The position numbers and the translations under genes are program-made. 34,751 nt of DNA from Candidatus Aminicenantota bacterium (lineage in GTDB: Bacteria; Acidobacteriota; Aminicenantia; Aminicenantales; Saccharicenantaceae), in the NCBI GenBank assembly GCA_014359965.1, contig JACIYK010000002.1, positions 1 to 34,751 of the forward strand, read 5' to 3'. Below, in pieces: positions 1 through 7,727 of this stretch; position 1 is the first letter of the stretch, and each line of letters opens with the position of its first letter. The notes under the pieces were generated by a model. It searched no databases, had not been told where the DNA came from, and was given only the letters and a program-made list of their open reading frames with translations.

Positions 1-332
1 AATAAATTTAAGACTTTCTTATCCAAATGCCTATAATCATAATTTTCATCTGGTTTGAGTGGGAACCCAAAATTTATTTGACCTGATTTAAGTAAGATAA
101 TAATAAAGCGTGTCTCCGTTGTATGAGAGGGAATGGAGGGGGTCTCTATGGTGATAAAAGGTTTCTCTTTTCTTCGTGATTCATTATGGATAGCTTCAGC
201 AAATAATTTCTTCCCTGTCCCCGTCTCGCCGATTATTGAGATGTCAACATCCCGGCTGGCCAGAAATTTAGCCTGAAGCTTTATTTCTTCATAGCCGAAG
301 ATGTCATCCCATCCGAATCTCGCCACCCCCAT
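1..332 (-). CDS. Sigma-54-activator-like AAA+ ATPase, N-terminal part (runs off left edge)
   Basis: An open frame of 110 codons starts at the ATG at 332 on the minus strand, with a good GGAGG ribosome site 6 bases upstream, and is still open at the window edge. Residues 8-14 (GWDDIFG) and the Walker A box GETGTGKK at 35-42, followed by AEAIHNESRR, match the start of sigma-54 interaction (AAA+) domains, which hydrolyse ATP to remodel sigma-54 RNA polymerase. After that the match fades. Where the family has its GAFTGA loop, some 40-50 residues past Walker A, this protein has a hydrophobic and then polar stretch with no such motif. It may be a sigma-54-type ATPase fold with another job, or a degenerate gene. 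No response-regulator or GAF domain precedes the ATPase, so the ATPase is at the very N terminus. Confidence 0.7.
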   Translation of the reverse strand, partial: MGVARFGWDDIFGYEEIKLQAKFLASRDVDISIIGETGTGKKLFAEAIHNESRRKEKPFITIETPSIPSHTTETRFIIILLKSGQINFGFPLKPDENYDYRHLDKKVLNL

Positions 333-467
333 GCTTTTCCTCCAAGGCGCTTATTACTTTTATAAAAATTATAAAAAAAAACCGCTCTGTCAAATAAATT
401 GTTCTTTCAGGTTAGCAGGTAGTATTAATTTAAATAAGGAGTAACTAATTGATTATTATTAAGTTAG

Positions 468-635
468 GCAATTGCGGATTTTACAGGATGGGAAGAGAGA
501 CCGGCGGACTCATTTTGCCCGAATACCGAATATCAATTCAGGGTCGGCGGGCAGTGGGTGGCTCACCCAGGCGGCATCATTGATTATGAAGTAAACATTG
601 TGCCCGAAAAAAAATTGGAAAGCAAAAAGCACTAA
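468..635 (+). pseudogene. Possible relic of a glycogen-binding (CBM48/AMPK1-like) domain
   Basis: The 425 bases between the two flanking minus-strand genes hold no intact gene. One plus-strand frame is open from 468 to a TAA at 633-635 and reads [10 protein letters not shown], then [16 protein letters not shown], then EVNIVPEKK. The order and spacing resemble the family pattern of 'GDFNxW', then 'YEYKFxVDGxWxxDP', then a closing 'NxVVxV' strand seen in AMPK1/CBM48 glycogen-binding domains. There is no start codon with a ribosome site and a stop lies just upstream (465-467). If the match is real, this is the decayed tail of a longer gene. The resemblance is by eye only, and the stretch is short. 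Confidence 0.3.
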
Positions 636-640
636 TTCTA

Positions 641-738
641 TCGATTATGTTCGACAAATTTTTGAAATTAACGTAATTATCGATTATGGCCGACAATTTC
701 TCGATTTTCACTATTTTGTCGATTATAGTCGAAAATTT
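641..738. repeat. Three-copy direct repeat with exact 39-bp period
   Basis: Near-identical 20-base units start at 641, 680 and 719. Each begins TCGATTAT, continues with a variable triplet and a CGACAATTT-like end (CGACAAATT, CGACAATTT, CGAAAATTT). The starts are exactly 39 bases apart, so the period is a multiple of three. A frame across the repeat (598-840) gives a repeating IDYxRQF-like peptide, but that frame has no ribosome site and overlaps the 3' end of the aldolase gene, so it is not called. The units are AT-rich and partly palindromic (TCGA near both ends). A protein-binding array or a decayed tandem coding repeat are both possible. Confidence 0.6.
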
Positions 739-757
739 TTAAGCCCAGAATTTTCGC

Positions 758-2170
758 TCAGTCGGCCAGACCTTCGGTTGACTCTTTTTTGCCAGCCTTC
801 ACTGCCAGAGGTTCCGCATGGTGAATTTCAGGCGCTTTGATGAATTTTTCCACAACAGCCTTCGTCCCCTTGATGTTTAACTGCTCAAACAGAAAGGTGA
901 ACTGCTTCTCTAAATCTTCACCGATGGCCTTGAGGCTTTCTTCAGGCAAAGTCCAGAACTGCTTTTTAAATGGGCCAACCGCTTTCTTCCTGGTCTTGTA
1001 GATGAACTGAGCTTCGGTGTCAGTGGGCTTTCTCTCGGAGGCAACATTGGCTTTGAGCCATTCGTACATCTCCTGCCGCAGGCTTTCCGGCACAGCTTTA
1101 TGCTCTATTATCATATTCTGAAAGGCCGTGGCTAAATGAACCTCGCAGGTTTGAACCTCCACAAACTTATGAAAAGCCGAATCCGGAAGAGTGCTGGCTC
1201 CATGCTGAACCACTCCACCCAGGCCATATTTCTTTCGGGCCAACTCGCCCAGCCGCTTTAAAACATCAAAGTCGATGGCCACCTGGGCCAGCGTTCCATC
1301 GGGTAAAACTACACCGCCGTGATGTGTGCCGGTTTGAATGCTCAGCTTGCTGACACCCTCTACCTCGCCTTTAACACGGTTGAAGCCTTTCATAAAGGCT
1401 TCCAGGTCTTCTTCTGTGCTGTTTCTTTCGCCAACTTCACCGATTTCTCCACCGACTGAGATGGTGACTCCGGCCGGTTGTTTTTCCCGGATGAACCGGG
1501 TAAACTCAGCGCAGAGCTCGTAATTAAGTTTCTGCTGTTCGTCTAAATCGGGCCTGGATATATCCACCAGCGTTGAAGTGTCTATGTCAATGTTGTAAAA
1601 GCCAGCAGTAATGGCCTCCTCAATCAGTTCTTTTATGGCATTGATTTCTGAGTCCGGGTCCTGTTTGAATTTTTTGGCCGAAGCCTGGAAATGGTCGCCC
1701 TGGATGAAAACCGGACCGCGATAACCTTCCTTTATGGCTGCAGCCAGCACGGCGCTCACGTACTCAGACGGTCTCTGGTCGGTATAGCTTATCTCGCTCC
1801 TGGCAATTTCAAAAATGAAAGCACCGGCGTCCAGCTTCCTGGCCGCCCTGAACACAGCTCTGGCTGAATCATAAGCCAGCATCCTTAAGTTCATGGCCGG
1901 CACAGTAAAATTGAGCGGTGCCTCACCCCGCCCCCTGGCCATATAAAGTTCATGAATGGAGGCCGGCTTTATACCCAGCGTCTGGGCCGCTTCCCAGATT
2001 ATCCAGCGGGCCACAGCTTTAGTGGCATCATCTCCAAACACCCCCTGAAATATAATTGCAGAAATATTCTCCTGCAAAACTTTTTCGTCAACTACTTTAA
2101 CCCTTTCTCCCTCAACCTGAACCGCGCCTTTCACCAATCCCAGAATTTCCTGCATTTTTGTCTCGCTCAT
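758..2170 (-). CDS. Class II (zinc) aldolase, fructose/tagatose-bisphosphate aldolase family
   Basis: The 470-residue product is a class II, metal-dependent aldolase. The family cleaves or forms ketose 1,6-bisphosphates (fructose or tagatose) in the cytoplasm. Expected metal and substrate motifs are in order: QGDHFQ at 157-162 (His160), DIDTSTLVD at about 195-203, GGEIGEVG at 240-247, GTHHGGVV at 281-288 (His283/284), and VVQHGAS at 320-326. At 470 residues it is longer than the usual 280-350; the extra length lies in an N-terminal helical part and a C-terminal segment after about residue 370, as in the long-form aldolases of some thermophiles and anaerobes. The ATG at 2170 has an AAAGGAG site 6 bases upstream. 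It is a single-gene unit and substrate choice cannot be read from the sequence. Confidence 0.85.
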   Translation of the reverse strand: MSETKMQEILGLVKGAVQVEGERVKVVDEKVLQENISAIIFQGVFGDDATKAVARWIIWEAAQTLGIKPASIHELYMARGRGEAPLNFTVPAMNLRMLAYDSARAVFRAARKLDAGAFIFEIARSEISYTDQRPSEYVSAVLAAAIKEGYRGPVFIQGDHFQASAKKFKQDPDSEINAIKELIEEAITAGFYNIDIDTSTLVDISRPDLDEQQKLNYELCAEFTRFIREKQPAGVTISVGGEIGEVGERNSTEEDLEAFMKGFNRVKGEVEGVSKLSIQTGTHHGGVVLPDGTLAQVAIDFDVLKRLGELARKKYGLGGVVQHGASTLPDSAFHKFVEVQTCEVHLATAFQNMIIEHKAVPESLRQEMYEWLKANVASERKPTDTEAQFIYKTRKKAVGPFKKQFWTLPEESLKAIGEDLEKQFTFLFEQLNIKGTKAVVEKFIKAPEIHHAEPLAVKAGKKESTEGLAD

Positions 2171-2213
2171 TGTCTTCTCCTTTCTTTTTAATTCAGGTTA
2201 GTTTTTCCTCTTA

Positions 2214-2222
2214 AGTATAGCA
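2214..2222 (-). promoter_or_regulatory. Extended -10 promoter for the aldolase gene
   Basis: On the minus strand TGC directly precedes TATACT (-10 at 2219-2214), forming an extended -10 element. No good -35 hexamer is present 17 bases upstream. Transcription would begin near 2207, giving a leader of about 37 bases containing the AAAGGAG site. Confidence 0.4.
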
Positions 2223-2292
2223 TATCTTTTCGCTGGATTAAGCTTGTCCCCCTTAAATTTATCCAGAAAAATCTGGCCCAAGAAGACTTTTC

Positions 2293-2320
2293 TTGACAGC
2301 TATTTTTCAAGGGCTATATA
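2293..2320 (+). promoter_or_regulatory. Sigma-70-type promoter for the M20 amidohydrolase
   Basis: TTGACA at 2293-2298 is a perfect -35 hexamer. TATATA at 2315-2320 follows after 16 bases. Transcription would start near 2327, about 90 bases before the ATG at 2419. This also rules out the far-upstream TTG at 2293 as the start codon, since it lies inside the -35 box. Confidence 0.55.
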
Positions 2321-2418
2321 GTAGGCAAGATGTTAAAAATTTCTTTGAGTTTGTTTTGCCAGATATATGCAAAAAGTGCGACCAAAAAAGACCTTTTCAA
2401 ATTAAAGGAGAAGGCTCA

Positions 2419-3912
2419 ATGATAAAAAAAATCATAGCCCGCCGAATAATTAGGAATCATTCTTTCGCCTTAGCTTTCTTCATCTCAGTCATAGCTCTTT
2501 TAATTTTTTCGCCATTGGTCCTCTCTCAAACAGCCTTTGCCGCCTCAACCAAAAAGAAGGAGGAAGCCCTGGCTTCTATAGAAAAACACAAAGCCGAGAT
2601 TATTGCCCTGAGCGACCAGGTATGGCGCCTGGCTGAAACTGCTCTTCTGGAAACGCAATCAGCCAAATTGCTGGCCGATTATCTTGAAGCTCAGGGATTC
2701 AAGGTGGAACGCGGAGTAGCTGGGCTCTCCACGGCCTTTGTCGCTACTTTTGGTCAGGGACATCCTATCATCGGTTTTCTGGGAGAATACGACGCCCTCC
2801 CTGGCCTGTCTCAGAAAGCCATTCCTAAAAAGGAAGCGCTGGAGCCAGGAGCACCAGGCCATGGCTGCGGCCACAACCTGCTGGGCACGGCTGCTTTAAG
2901 CTCCGCCCTGGCCATCAAAGAGCTGATTGAACAAGGCAAACTTAAAGGCACCATCCGATTTTATGGAACGCCAGCCGAGGAAGCCATCGGCGGCAAAGTT
3001 TATATGGTTCGGGCCGGTTTGTTCAACGACCTGGATGTCTGCCTGACCTGGCATCCCGATGAAAAAACCAGACCTTCAGTGGATGGCTCTCAGGCCATAA
3101 TAGAATTCTACGTGGAATTTTTTGGAAAAACCGCCCATGCCGCCGGTGATCCCTGGAATGGCCGAAGCGCTGTGGCGGCCATGGAATTATTTCTCACTGG
3201 CCTGAACCGAATGCGGGAATTTGTCCGGCCCACTGTTCGCCTGCATTACTCCATCCTTAACGGAGGCGATGTGCCTAACGTTGTTCCAGCTTATGCCCGG
3301 GCCTGGGTCTGGCTGCGTGACTCCAAAGGCACAAGAGTTCAGCAACTGTTCGAGCGAGCACAGCACCTGGTTCAAGGTGCGGCTATGATGGCTGAAGTTG
3401 ATTATAAAATTACCATCAATGGCGGTAACTGGGAAACTCTGGTCAACCTGACTGGAGAAAAATTGATGTATGAAAACATGAAGTGGCTGGGCCCGATTAA
3501 CTTCACTCCTGAAGAACAGGAATTTGCTAAGGAGATTCAGCGCTCCTTAGGACTGGAGCCAAAAGGACTGGATGGGAGCCTTCAGCCCTGGGCCGAACCC
3601 AAACCTGACCCGGAAGGTGGCTCCACTGATGTTGGTGATGTTAGCTGGCAGGTTCCCACACTTGCTCTGACTGCCACCACTGCTCCGGTTGATGCTCCCT
3701 GGCATGCCTGGCCGGTGGTGGCCTGCGGCGGTATGTCCATCGGTCACCAGGGCTTGCTCTACGCCGCTAAGGTACTGGCCGCCACCATGGTGGATTTGTA
3801 CGAGAACCCAAAGTATATCCAGGCCATTAAAGAAGAATTTGAACAGAAAAGAAAAGGTGTGGTTTACAAACCGTTTGTTCCCGAAGGTCCTCCGATTCTT
3901 TTTAAACGATAG
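2419..3912 (+). CDS. Secreted M20-family amidohydrolase (AbgB-like peptidase/aminoacylase)
   Basis: The 497-residue product is a zinc-dependent M20 amidohydrolase, closest in layout to AbgB, the aminobenzoyl-glutamate hydrolase subunit (about 480 residues). Family motifs are visible: GEYDALPG, HGCGHNLLG (metal ligands about His148/His152), TPAEEAIGGK (catalytic Glu near 187), TWHPDE (His near 212), and GSTDVGDVSW near the C terminus. The start was chosen at 2419 because an AAAGGAG site sits about 9 bases upstream and the protein then opens with a classic signal peptide (lysine/arginine-rich start, hydrophobic core, cleavage near AFAAS). The frame is open upstream to 2293 but that part overlaps the promoter. 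Export suggests the substrate is an N-acyl amino acid or small peptide in the periplasm. The gene ends in TAG and its last 49 bases overlap the convergent gene. Confidence 0.85.
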   Translation: MIKKIIARRIIRNHSFALAFFISVIALLIFSPLVLSQTAFAASTKKKEEALASIEKHKAEIIALSDQVWRLAETALLETQSAKLLADYLEAQGFKVERGVAGLSTAFVATFGQGHPIIGFLGEYDALPGLSQKAIPKKEALEPGAPGHGCGHNLLGTAALSSALAIKELIEQGKLKGTIRFYGTPAEEAIGGKVYMVRAGLFNDLDVCLTWHPDEKTRPSVDGSQAIIEFYVEFFGKTAHAAGDPWNGRSAVAAMELFLTGLNRMREFVRPTVRLHYSILNGGDVPNVVPAYARAWVWLRDSKGTRVQQLFERAQHLVQGAAMMAEVDYKITINGGNWETLVNLTGEKLMYENMKWLGPINFTPEEQEFAKEIQRSLGLEPKGLDGSLQPWAEPKPDPEGGSTDVGDVSWQVPTLALTATTAPVDAPWHAWPVVACGGMSIGHQGLLYAAKVLAATMVDLYENPKYIQAIKEEFEQKRKGVVYKPFVPEGPPILFKR

Positions 3913-5483
3913 TTTTCCCAGAGGTCCTGGCGGATAAGGAGTACCATTAGCACGTCAGGCCTGAGGCTGTAATAATGCGTAATGTAGGACTCAAGCTCTT
4001 TTTCCGACCGCCTGGCGGCTTCAGCAGCAGAGATTATCACCACGACCGCCGGCTCCAGGCTTTCCACCTGCTCACTGGAAGTCCAGTAGCCAACCTGAGG
4101 GTATTTTCTTAAATACCAGGGCAGCGGCCAGGTCTCCTCGGGCGGGGCAATAACTCTGATAAACATATTCTTGCCCTCTTCAGCCACCTGACTCAATTCA
4201 TCTACGCGGGCCACCAGCCTCAAAAAATCGGGAGAAGTCTGGGCATAGACATAAGGATTACCAGGGTAAGCATGAAAATAGAAATTTACCAGGTAAGCCT
4301 GCCAGCCTGCCCAGAAAATAAGAGCCCCCGCCAGAATAATTTTTGCCTGCCTTATTTTTATAAGCTCCAACACGTAGACAAATCCAGCACCAGCCAGAAT
4401 CAGAAAGCCCGCCCAAAAAATAAGCATGTTCCAGGGGGTTTTATAGGGAATAGCAGAATAAACCAGGGCAGTGAAAAGAGAAAACAAGGCTAAATAACCT
4501 TTAAAATTTTCAGCACTTTTCCGGCTCATCCGGGCAAAACTTAAAACCACACCAACAAGCGCCAGTAGCAGAAAAGGAATTTCACTAAAAACTGGCGAGT
4601 GTCCCCGGCCCTTATGATAAAAAAGTAGGCTGAAATAATACCAGAACCCGTGCCGGTGCCAACCGGGGTCAAAAGCTTTCTGGCCATATCCAGAAAATGC
4701 CCTGAAAGAATCCAGAAATCCCTGTGGATGCTGAAAGAATGAGGAATAAAAAACAAAAGAAATAGCCAGAAAAAGGAAAATGGCTAAAGCTAAAGGCAGA
4801 GCGACTTTTTTAATTTCAGCCAGAACTTCTTTTCGGCTACCTTTTGACTCACTCTTATGGCTGCTACGTTTTCTGCTATTGCTTCTTCCCCATGACAGAA
4901 ACCAGACCACAACAAGAGCTAAAATAGATGTGGCCAGAACAATCAGGGAAGTTTCTTTGGTAGCATAAAGCAAACCGGCCGATATTCCCAGCCAGGTAGC
5001 TTCTTTATAATCAGGCTTCTGGAAAAACCTCCAGAGAAAGATAACAAAAGCCAGGCCAAAAGCCACAAACAGAGTTTCTTGAATGTAAAACCGGTTGAAG
5101 TAAACAAGTGGCGGGGAAAGCGCCAGGAAAACTGCGGCCCAGAATTTTTCGGAAAAAGTCAGATACCTGCCAGCCGCCAGAATAACCAGCAAAATCAACA
5201 ACCCAAAAAAGACTGTTACGCCCCGCAGCGTGCCTTCGGTGAGTTCGGCGTAAGTTTTCTGGCCGCTCAACCAGGCAAAAGGCAGGCTGAAATAATACAG
5301 CGTTGGACCATGATGGTCAGCCGGGTCGTAGCGGTACTGGCCTTTTTCCAGAAGCTGGCCGAATTTGTAAGCCTGGTTGGCTTCATCATGGTGCATCGGC
5401 CGTAGGTCAAGCCGGTAAAGACGAACAAAGAGCGCCACCCCCAGCAGCAAAACAAAAAGATAGGCGAAGCTCTTCTTTTTCAT
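3864..5483 (-). CDS. GT-C membrane glycosyltransferase, Agl23/TIGR03663-type
   Basis: A 539-residue multi-pass membrane protein with about ten hydrophobic segments. After the first (about residues 7-22) comes LRPMHHDEANQAY with the acidic pair Asp33-Glu34, then DHHGPTLYY at about 56-64. This is the pattern of the GT-C/PMT-like family annotated as flippase activity-associated Agl23, which uses lipid-linked sugars at the outer face of the inner membrane. A lysine/serine/arginine-rich loop lies near residues 198-222, and a soluble domain follows the last membrane span. Its ATG overlaps the stop of the upstream discoidin-like gene (ATGA at 5480-5483), indicating translational coupling. The gene converges on and overlaps the M20 gene by 49 bases. 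The sugar and acceptor are unknown. Confidence 0.8.
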   Translation of the reverse strand: MKKKSFAYLFVLLLGVALFVRLYRLDLRPMHHDEANQAYKFGQLLEKGQYRYDPADHHGPTLYYFSLPFAWLSGQKTYAELTEGTLRGVTVFFGLLILLVILAAGRYLTFSEKFWAAVFLALSPPLVYFNRFYIQETLFVAFGLAFVIFLWRFFQKPDYKEATWLGISAGLLYATKETSLIVLATSILALVVVWFLSWGRSNSRKRSSHKSESKGSRKEVLAEIKKVALPLALAIFLFLAISFVFYSSFFQHPQGFLDSFRAFSGYGQKAFDPGWHRHGFWYYFSLLFYHKGRGHSPVFSEIPFLLLALVGVVLSFARMSRKSAENFKGYLALFSLFTALVYSAIPYKTPWNMLIFWAGFLILAGAGFVYVLELIKIRQAKIILAGALIFWAGWQAYLVNFYFHAYPGNPYVYAQTSPDFLRLVARVDELSQVAEEGKNMFIRVIAPPEETWPLPWYLRKYPQVGYWTSSEQVESLEPAVVVIISAAEAARRSEKELESYITHYYSLRPDVLMVLLIRQDLWENYRLKRIGGPSGTNGL

Positions 5484-6175
5484 TTAACCGGCAGGGCATA
5501 GACCTCCACTTCTACGTAGTGGTTCATATCATTGGCGGTGTTGCCGTTGCTCCAGAGGCGAACGTACCTGGCTTTGGTTCCTTTACCATCTATCAGTTTG
5601 CCTTCGTAAGTTTCAATGTATTCCTTATCACGGCCGGCACCAAGGCCTGAAGAATTATCATGATCATTATTGAACAGAGTCACCACGCCGTTTACAAAAT
5701 CTTTGTCCTCAGAAACCTGGATGACGACGTCGCGGTAAACCCGAGCCTGACTATGATAATGCCAGACAACAATGGCCTGGATTAAATACGGTGCCTTCAG
5801 GTCAATCTGAACCCACTGCGGTCCGGGACCAAGTTCCACAAAATAGCCGTCCTCGCCGGATTTTTCGCCATCAGTCACATAGCTGAGTTCACCAATTACC
5901 GGCAGAGGGTCGCTTGAAGTCACCGGCTTTTTGAGAGAAACCAGCTCTGTTCCTTTAGGCACGTAGAAAGGACCGCGAGGTTTGCCAGTAACCGGCTCCA
6001 AATTCGGGGTCTTAATGTTCCTCGGAGTACCGATAAACATCGGCTTGGGCAGCTGAATTTTAAGCTCCACCTTTTCCTGATTCTGGGCCAAAATAGAACC
6101 CATTGAAGCCAGCAAAAACAGCAAAAAGCTGCCGAGCAGCAGAACCTGGGTCAGAATTTTTGTCCTTGTTCTCAT
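5480..6175 (-). CDS. Secreted discoidin-like (F5/8 type C-like) protein
   Basis: The product (231 residues from the chosen start) has an N-terminal signal peptide (MRTRTK, hydrophobic core, SILAQ) and then a beta-rich domain at about residues 75-230. That domain carries jelly-roll carbohydrate-binding features: a VTDGEKSGEDG turn, WVQIDLKAPYLIQAIVVWHY, ARVYRDVVIQVS, GTKARYVRLWSNG, and a closing YVEVEVYA strand. These follow the F5/8 type C layout (DGxxxTxW, WVQVDLG, ARYVRI). The frame is open to an ATG at 6190, but that codon has almost no spacing to a ribosome site. The ATG at 6175 has AAGGAG exactly 6 bases upstream, encoded by the first codons of the longer form, so 6175 is preferred. Coupling to the glycosyltransferase suggests both act on a surface glycan or glycoprotein. 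Confidence 0.75.
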   Translation of the reverse strand: MRTRTKILTQVLLLGSFLLFLLASMGSILAQNQEKVELKIQLPKPMFIGTPRNIKTPNLEPVTGKPRGPFYVPKGTELVSLKKPVTSSDPLPVIGELSYVTDGEKSGEDGYFVELGPGPQWVQIDLKAPYLIQAIVVWHYHSQARVYRDVVIQVSEDKDFVNGVVTLFNNDHDNSSGLGAGRDKEYIETYEGKLIDGKGTKARYVRLWSNGNTANDMNHYVEVEVYALPVK

Positions 6176-6228
6176 ATTCAGCTCCTTCATCTTTCCAATT
6201 TATCAAGATTTATCAAAATTACCTTATT

Positions 6229-6293
6229 ATTATACATTTTTCCATATTTTTTGATTATCCTTTTGCCTAATTTTTTTGAACACCGTTGTTCAA
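6229..6293 (-). promoter_or_regulatory. Candidate -10 box and perfect 7-bp palindrome upstream of the discoidin gene
   Basis: On the minus strand TATAAT lies at 6234-6229, about 55 bases before the ATG at 6175. No clear -35 hexamer is present. At 6276-6293 is a perfect inverted repeat, TTGAACA, a 4-base spacer CCGT, and TGTTCAA. No T-run follows the stem in the minus direction, so it does not look like a terminator; its place upstream of the -10 suits an operator or activator site. The rest of the 6191-6563 gap is AT-rich with no gene seen. A second weak stem (AAAACC/GGTTTT) lies near 6455-6472. Confidence 0.35.
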
Positions 6294-6563
6294 TTTACCG
6301 CACAATTCTCCTCTGCTGACCTTCTCATCTTTCTTCTGGATTAAACAGGTTTTGATTCATCTGGTTACCTATCAGATTTATTTTTATTTATTTTTTATTT
6401 AAGCTTAATTTTATCATGCAACCAAAAATTTTTTTAAACCAATTTACCAGCTAAAACCTTTTTCGGTTTTTATCCGAATTTTTCTGTACCTTTAATACTT
6501 ATAATACCTGCCTTGTCTCAATGACCAGTGAAATTTCGCCTGGTTTGCCCCGAGCCCGGCTCC

Positions 6564-7712
6564 CTAAATTTTTCCTCTGCCAAACATAAAAGATTTTTTA
6601 TCATGAGTGAACACCAGGGCCCAGACTTCCGCATGCTTCTGGCAATAAGCTGCAATTTCGTCCAGACTCATAACCATAAAGGCGGTAGACAGGCCGTCAG
6701 CCAGGGTGGGAGATGGATGCGCCATCCAGACCTGAAGCTGCCTGGCTTTTTTTACTCTGGCTCTCGGGTCAAAGATATGTTCACCTTTAACCTCGTGACC
6801 CGAACCGCTTAAAGCCCTGTTGCGTAAGCCAATTTTATCGTTCCTTAAAAAAACAAAGCTGCTTCCCAAGGCTACGGGCCAGGTTTTTTTCCCGCAGGCA
6901 TAGACAGTGCTTTGCCCGGCATTGACCAGAAAATCGCTTATTTCCCATTCTGAGAAAATCTGACTCGCCTTCTCCAGAGCATAGCCTTTGCCAATGGCTC
7001 CCAGGTCCAGGTCAAGCTCAGCTCCCGGCACCTTCAGCCTGACTGCCAGATATCCACCCGGGACTTCCAGAAGCTCCAGGGGAAAAATTCTCTGCCAGTA
7101 TTCTGTCTCCGAGTCTGACGAACCAGCAAAAACAGCCCCCCCGTCTTCCTTAGAGTTTTCCACGCCCCAGCTCAGTTTTCTAATGATGGAATTAGGCCCT
7201 GATGAAAGATTATTTAACTGTCCTTCTGGTTTTTCTTGCCCTTCCATTTCTTCTGTGGCCTTTTTGAAATTTTTTCTGTTTTTATTTTTTTCTTCTTGCC
7301 CGCTACCAGGCTTATCAGTGTCTTTCACCTTCACCATGGAGCCACTTTTCTCTTTTTTTTGAGCTGAGCTTTTACCCGCTTTAGATAAGTCTTCCTTCCT
7401 TCTTTCCTTTTCCAGAACTCTATAATTCAGGTTGAAGGCACCGCCAGTAGCAACCATCAGCTCAAAGCCGGCTTTCAAACACTCAAAGGTTTCCACCCCT
7501 AAAGGCAGACCTTCTCCGGGAGAAAGACGGTTAATCATAGAAATTTCACTGCCTGGGTCAAAACGGCTCAGCAGCCGTTCCAGCCTGTCAATTTCTCTGA
7601 AAAACTCCTGGGCTGCGCTCCGGCTGTAAGTCTCATCATGACCAGAAATAAAAACTTCAAAGAAAGTGGACATAGCCTGATGGTAGAAGCGGAAAATTTT
7701 TTTGGCCGGCAT
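6564..7712 (-). CDS. apbE: ApbE-like FAD:protein FMN transferase with a large charged insertion
   Basis: ApbE enzymes attach FMN from FAD to a Ser/Thr of target proteins, usually on the outer side of the inner membrane. Family landmarks are visible in the 382-residue product: AMSTFFEVFI near 13-22, ATGGAFNLN at 88-96, LDLGAIGKGYALE at 235-247, VNAGQSTVYACG at 263-274, SGSGHEV near 302-308, HIFDPR at 312-317 and ADGLSTA at 338-344. Unusually, residues about 100-205 form a lysine/glutamate/serine-rich insertion of low complexity. No signal peptide or lipobox is seen, although many ApbE proteins are lipoproteins. It is the last gene of a cytochrome operon, 15 bases after the b-type gene, and no clear ribosome site precedes its ATG. 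No FMN-binding-domain target was found nearby. Confidence 0.85.
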   Translation of the reverse strand: MPAKKIFRFYHQAMSTFFEVFISGHDETYSRSAAQEFFREIDRLERLLSRFDPGSEISMINRLSPGEGLPLGVETFECLKAGFELMVATGGAFNLNYRVLEKERRKEDLSKAGKSSAQKKEKSGSMVKVKDTDKPGSGQEEKNKNRKNFKKATEEMEGQEKPEGQLNNLSSGPNSIIRKLSWGVENSKEDGGAVFAGSSDSETEYWQRIFPLELLEVPGGYLAVRLKVPGAELDLDLGAIGKGYALEKASQIFSEWEISDFLVNAGQSTVYACGKKTWPVALGSSFVFLRNDKIGLRNRALSGSGHEVKGEHIFDPRARVKKARQLQVWMAHPSPTLADGLSTAFMVMSLDEIAAYCQKHAEVWALVFTHDKKSFMFGRGKI

Positions 7713-7727
7713 TTATTTTTTTATAAA

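Noticed and set aside
598-840. 80-codon plus-strand frame through the 39-bp repeat
   Set aside because: No ribosome site, starts in a decayed region and runs into the 3' end of the aldolase gene on the other strand; the repeating peptide follows from the DNA repeat.
6450-6475. AAAACC/GGTTTT stem as a terminator for the redox operon
   Set aside because: No T-run follows the stem on the minus strand and the stem is only 6 AT-rich pairs.
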